From Candidatus Hermodarchaeota archaeon (GTDB taxonomy: Archaea; Asgardarchaeota; Hermodarchaeia; Hermodarchaeales; Hermodarchaeaceae): a stretch of DNA of 8,479 nt. A model generated the notes under the pieces. The model was not told where the DNA came from. It did no database searches and saw only the letters and a program-made list of their open reading frames with translations. The DNA is taken from assembly GCA_016840185.1 (NCBI GenBank), contig JAEOSV010000299.1:1-8479 (forward strand). The letters run 5' to 3'. Each line of letters opens with the position of its first letter. The stretch's first letter is position 1. The translations under genes and the position numbers were made by a program. Of the stretch, positions 5,429 to 8,479 are shown in pieces.

Positions 5429-7216
5429 ATGACAGTTAAAAGCGACGCATGGAACCTAGGCCCATTGGTTCCCTCGACGAAGCTTGACAAACTGAAAGCA
5501 CAAATGGATCAAGCTGTAAAAGACTCAACAAAATTCGCCAACGAATACAAGGGGAAAATCAACACGCTCACCCCGACGGAACTAAAAGAATTCCTTGAAA
5601 AGTTTCAGGACCTGTATTTGAAAAGTGAAGGAGTATTTCTCTATTCGGATTTGAGCTATGAAGCAAATTCTCTTGATGAAGACGCAAAGCAAGCAGCTGA
5701 TTACCAACGTCGGATGGAATCCAAGATTGGTCAACTTCTCGCTTTTAGAGATATTGAATTAACTCAGTTGTTAGCAGCTAAACCCGAACTCATCGAAAAC
5801 CCCGAGTTAGCTGAATACAAGCATGCCCTCGAAAAAACACTCCGTAGGGCTCCCTATGTTCTCAGTGAAGTGGAAGAACAACTCTTTATCCAAAAGGATC
5901 AGTTTGGAATCAATTCGTGGCAACAACTGTATAGTGACTGGTTAACAACAAGAATTTTCGAAATCGAAATTGACGGCGAACTCAAACAAATGCCCTTTAC
6001 TCAAATCCATGCTCTCTTCGAAGACCCTGATCGTAACGTTCGTAAAGCCGCGAAAAGTATCATTTGGACGAATCTTGGCAAAGATGAGATTCTTTGGTCC
6101 AGCGCAATTCGAGCAATTATCGGGGATCATGTTGAAGTGAGTAAGAAGCGAAAATGGCCTTCACCTCGAACTCAAAGCCTTATCGCGAATGATATGGACC
6201 CTGAAACCATTGATGCTTTGGTCACATCAGTTGATAATCATACCTCACTCTTTCAACGTTACCTTCGAATGAAAGCCAAACTCATGGACTTACCAGTGCT
6301 TGGGGAATGGGATGTGGTAGCGCCTTTACCGAATATGCCTGAACGAACTTTCAACTGGACGGAGGCTCAGGAAATTGCGGTTGACACCTATCAGGGATTC
6401 GATCCAGATCTTGCTCAGATAGTGCAGGATATGTTTGAGAAGCGTCGAATTGACGGAGAGGTTCGGAAGGGGAAGAGGCAAGGAGCCTTCTGCGCTTCAT
6501 GGGTCGAAGGAAAATCAGCCTTCATCCTAATGAGTTTTAATGGTAAACTTGGTGAGGTCTTCACCTTGGTTCATGAAAATGGTCACGCGGTCCATAGTCA
6601 ACTTATGTCATCCCACCTAAAACCAATGAATATGCGAATTGGCAGCTGTATGGCTGAGATTGGGAGTATCTTCGGTGAACTCCTACTTACAGACAAACTC
6701 ATTGCCGAAGCGAAAACCAAAGAAGAGAAAATCGAAATCCTCGTGAGAGTGCTAGACGAATTTGGACAAACAGTGTTCCAAGTCTCAGCTCGCTACTTCT
6801 TTGAACAGGATCTGTATGCGGCTTTTGAGCGCGGTGAGTATCTCGACGGAGAAACTATTTCGAAATACTGGTTGAAAGGTCGTGACCAGATGTTTGGAGA
6901 TGCTGTCGATTGGTTACCAGAGAGTAAATGGGAGTGGACATTCAAAGGTCACTACTATATCCCAAGGTATCGGTTCTACAACTATCCTTACGTCTTTGCC
7001 AACCTATTCGTGTTTGCACTCTACCGCCTGTACAAAGAACAAGGGAAGGCCTTCGTACCTAAACTCAAACGCATCCTCTCGGCCGGAGGCACTAGCTCAT
7101 CACGCGAACTCGCTGCAGAACTCGGTTTTGATATTACAACAGAAGAGTTCTGGGCTCTAGGTATGACGCAGGCTGAAGAGTTCATCACAAAACTTGAAGA
7201 GCTCCTCAAAGACTAG
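5429..7216 (+). CDS. pepF: M3B oligoendopeptidase F-type metallopeptidase
   Basis: This cytosolic zinc endopeptidase cuts short peptides internally. Its 595 residues match the family length of about 600. The N-terminal half (about 15-200) is helical and charged, as in the oligopeptidase F N-terminal domain. The catalytic part contains HENGH (382-386), with E410 in the EIGSIFGE segment (410-417) as probable third zinc ligand. Near the end HYYIPRYRFYNYPYVFANLF (508-527) carries the conserved histidine and tyrosines that contact substrate. No signal peptide or membrane segment is seen, and no catalytic residue appears lost. The start is preceded by AGGAGTGGG at 5411-5419, which also contains the right arm of an inverted repeat. 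The gene follows the aminotransferase by 79 bp on the same strand and could be partly co-transcribed, though it seems to have its own promoter. It ends 2 bp from the convergent C11-like gene. Confidence 0.96.
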   Translation: MTVKSDAWNLGPLVPSTKLDKLKAQMDQAVKDSTKFANEYKGKINTLTPTELKEFLEKFQDLYLKSEGVFLYSDLSYEANSLDEDAKQAADYQRRMESKIGQLLAFRDIELTQLLAAKPELIENPELAEYKHALEKTLRRAPYVLSEVEEQLFIQKDQFGINSWQQLYSDWLTTRIFEIEIDGELKQMPFTQIHALFEDPDRNVRKAAKSIIWTNLGKDEILWSSAIRAIIGDHVEVSKKRKWPSPRTQSLIANDMDPETIDALVTSVDNHTSLFQRYLRMKAKLMDLPVLGEWDVVAPLPNMPERTFNWTEAQEIAVDTYQGFDPDLAQIVQDMFEKRRIDGEVRKGKRQGAFCASWVEGKSAFILMSFNGKLGEVFTLVHENGHAVHSQLMSSHLKPMNMRIGSCMAEIGSIFGELLLTDKLIAEAKTKEEKIEILVRVLDEFGQTVFQVSARYFFEQDLYAAFERGEYLDGETISKYWLKGRDQMFGDAVDWLPESKWEWTFKGHYYIPRYRFYNYPYVFANLFVFALYRLYKEQGKAFVPKLKRILSAGGTSSSRELAAELGFDITTEEFWALGMTQAEEFITKLEELLKD

Positions 7217-7218
7217 TC

Positions 7219-8479
7219 TTAAGCCTCATCAGCAGGTTCTTCAAAAGGCTCTCGACAATTAGGACAGAACCGTGCATCTTCTGGCTTTAGTTCACCACAT
7301 TTTGCACAAGTTACAGATTTAGCTTGGGCGGCGGGATCGGTGGTGGTTTCCGCTTGTAGTTGTCTTGCCATCCGCCGAATTCGGTATCGTTCAATGGCTC
7401 GTTTGATACGGTCCCAATTCCTCCAAATCAGGTAGATGCTGAAAAGGATGAGAAAAGTGGCAGCAATGATGATGCCGATTTGTATGGCGATTTCTGCCGG
7501 ATTGATAGGGGAGTTGGGAGTTATCATGATTTCATAAGAACCTAATCCAAAGGTGATATCTGATCGAGGGCTGGAATACGCTCGGAGGTAGTAGAGCTGT
7601 CCAGGAATCAGAGCCCACTGTACTGCTTCATCAGAGGTCAAATCAACGGATCGGGTTAACAGGTTAAAGTTGCTATCATATAGGTATAGGTCAAAATCTT
7701 CATCGACAGTTTGATACGCAGTCAGACTGATGGTGTGTTGCGCAGCGATTGGAGAAGAAAATCGATAGTAGACTGAATCGCCCTTCCCCTCCAGGTATCC
7801 CGCGAGAGGTCCAAGTGAAAGAGTCACGATGGATGTTGTATCGGTTTCTCCAATTGTGAGGAAATTGGCTAGAAAATCTTCATATGCAGTATCATCCAGC
7901 AGTGATAGCGGTACCGGTTCATAATAAGCAAAATTAAATCCTAGCCCAGTTGCATCAGGAACTCCTGATAAGTGCTGTTGATAGGAAACGGCTGCTTGGA
8001 TACTTAGACTAAGGTTTCCTGCATAATTTCTGAAAGTTGGATTTGGCACCCAAATTTCGAGCAGTTGAGCGAACCTACCCAGATCAATGTAGGAGGGAAT
8101 GGTGAATTGCTGAGTGAAACCCCTAGCTGTACTTAATTGGGAATAGAAGTGGAGTGTATTGTAACTGGTATTAAGCCAGTCGATAACCCGGTAGAACCTG
8201 ACAAAAACATCACTCATTAAGGATGAGTTAATCACAGATAGGCATAACGTGGATGGAACTGAATCTGTATAGTATACACCTCCCAGTGAATAGGCCTCGA
8301 TATAACGATCAACAATTTCCTTTGCAAGGAGGAATGGACTGGAGTCTTCAAGGAGAACGAGGCTATTTAGGAAAATATGGTAGGGGAAGTGTTGAATGGG
8401 AACAACATCCTCTGAGAAGACGATGAAATCTGTTCCGTCTTGGATTTCATTTGCCAGTTCGAGTTGCCCCATGTAGGAC
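7219..8479 (-). CDS. Membrane-anchored clostripain (C11)-like protein with PPC domain and zinc ribbon, 5' part missing
   Basis: The frame stays open to the right edge (Ser-Tyr precede the Met at 8472), so that Met is probably internal and the gene continues outside. Numbering from it, residues 1-62 (MGQLELANEIQDGTDFIVFS, then EDVVP and AKEIVDRYIEAYS) follow the C11/clostripain pattern just after the catalytic cysteine. Residues about 205-317 form a pre-peptidase C-terminal (PPC) beta-sandwich, with VYYRFSS, DEDFDLYLYDSN and IPGQLYYLRAYSS. Residues 327-350 are a membrane helix (IAIQIGIIIAATFLILFSIY core), followed by a very basic segment (351-370). The tail is a zinc ribbon with C389, C392, C403 and C406. 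The positive-inside rule puts the ribbon in the cytosol and the peptidase-like part outside. The residue aligned with the nucleophilic cysteine appears to be serine. C11 assignment rests on a short stretch; TM, PPC and ribbon are clear. Confidence 0.75.
   Translation of the reverse strand, partial: SYMGQLELANEIQDGTDFIVFSEDVVPIQHFPYHIFLNSLVLLEDSSPFLLAKEIVDRYIEAYSLGGVYYTDSVPSTLCLSVINSSLMSDVFVRFYRVIDWLNTSYNTLHFYSQLSTARGFTQQFTIPSYIDLGRFAQLLEIWVPNPTFRNYAGNLSLSIQAAVSYQQHLSGVPDATGLGFNFAYYEPVPLSLLDDTAYEDFLANFLTIGETDTTSIVTLSLGPLAGYLEGKGDSVYYRFSSPIAAQHTISLTAYQTVDEDFDLYLYDSNFNLLTRSVDLTSDEAVQWALIPGQLYYLRAYSSPRSDITFGLGSYEIMITPNSPINPAEIAIQIGIIIAATFLILFSIYLIWRNWDRIKRAIERYRIRRMARQLQAETTTDPAAQAKSVTCAKCGELKPEDARFCPNCREPFEEPADEA

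Noticed and set aside
1..8479. CRISPR array, insertion sequence or integrase
   Set aside because: No regularly spaced repeats, transposase motifs or terminal inverted repeats were seen.

Overview
The window looks like a piece of an archaeal chromosome, most likely from an Asgard archaeon. The best evidence is a eukaryote-like small GTPase with an N-terminal longin-like domain (1251-2099, minus strand). Supporting evidence is archaeal-style expression signals: TTTAAA/TTATATA boxes about 25 bp before starts, GGTG/GGAG-type ribosome binding sites and one probable leaderless gene. An Lrp/AsnC-type RAM domain and a DUF362 protein are also present and fit an archaeon. The lineage within Asgard cannot be fixed by eye; a Thorarchaeia-like genome is only a guess.

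Layout, left to right. Positions 1-213 (+) hold the 3' end of an Lrp/AsnC-family regulator cut by the window edge. Converging on it are a DUF362 protein (283-1161, -) and, upstream of that, the longin-GTPase fusion (1251-2099, -). A 478-bp region without a large gene follows (2100-2577). It carries two tandem TCACNNNGTGA palindromes, a TATA box, a good ribosome binding site and a 30-codon ORF, all in register on the + strand, so it may be a regulated small gene. Next is an M32 carboxypeptidase (2578-4095, -), probably leaderless. It is divergent from a HisC-like PLP aminotransferase (4249-5349, +). An M3B oligoendopeptidase F (5429-7216, +) follows, with a perfect inverted repeat just upstream of its start. 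Last, converging with only 2 bp between stop codons, is the 3' part of a membrane-anchored clostripain (C11)-like protein (7219-8479, -) that runs off the right edge.

Working together: the genes do not form one operon, because strands alternate and each gene seems to have its own promoter. Three of the seven large genes are peptidases or peptidase-like. M32 and M3 are cytosolic zinc enzymes that would trim peptides to amino acids, while the C11-like protein would act outside the membrane. With the aminotransferase and an amino-acid-sensing RAM domain nearby, peptide and amino acid metabolism is a reasonable theme, but this is inference from proximity only.

The points most worth a second look are the longin-GTPase fusion with its weak G5 motif, the palindrome/TATA/small-ORF module in 2230-2530, and the apparent serine in place of the nucleophilic cysteine at the extreme edge of the C11-like gene.
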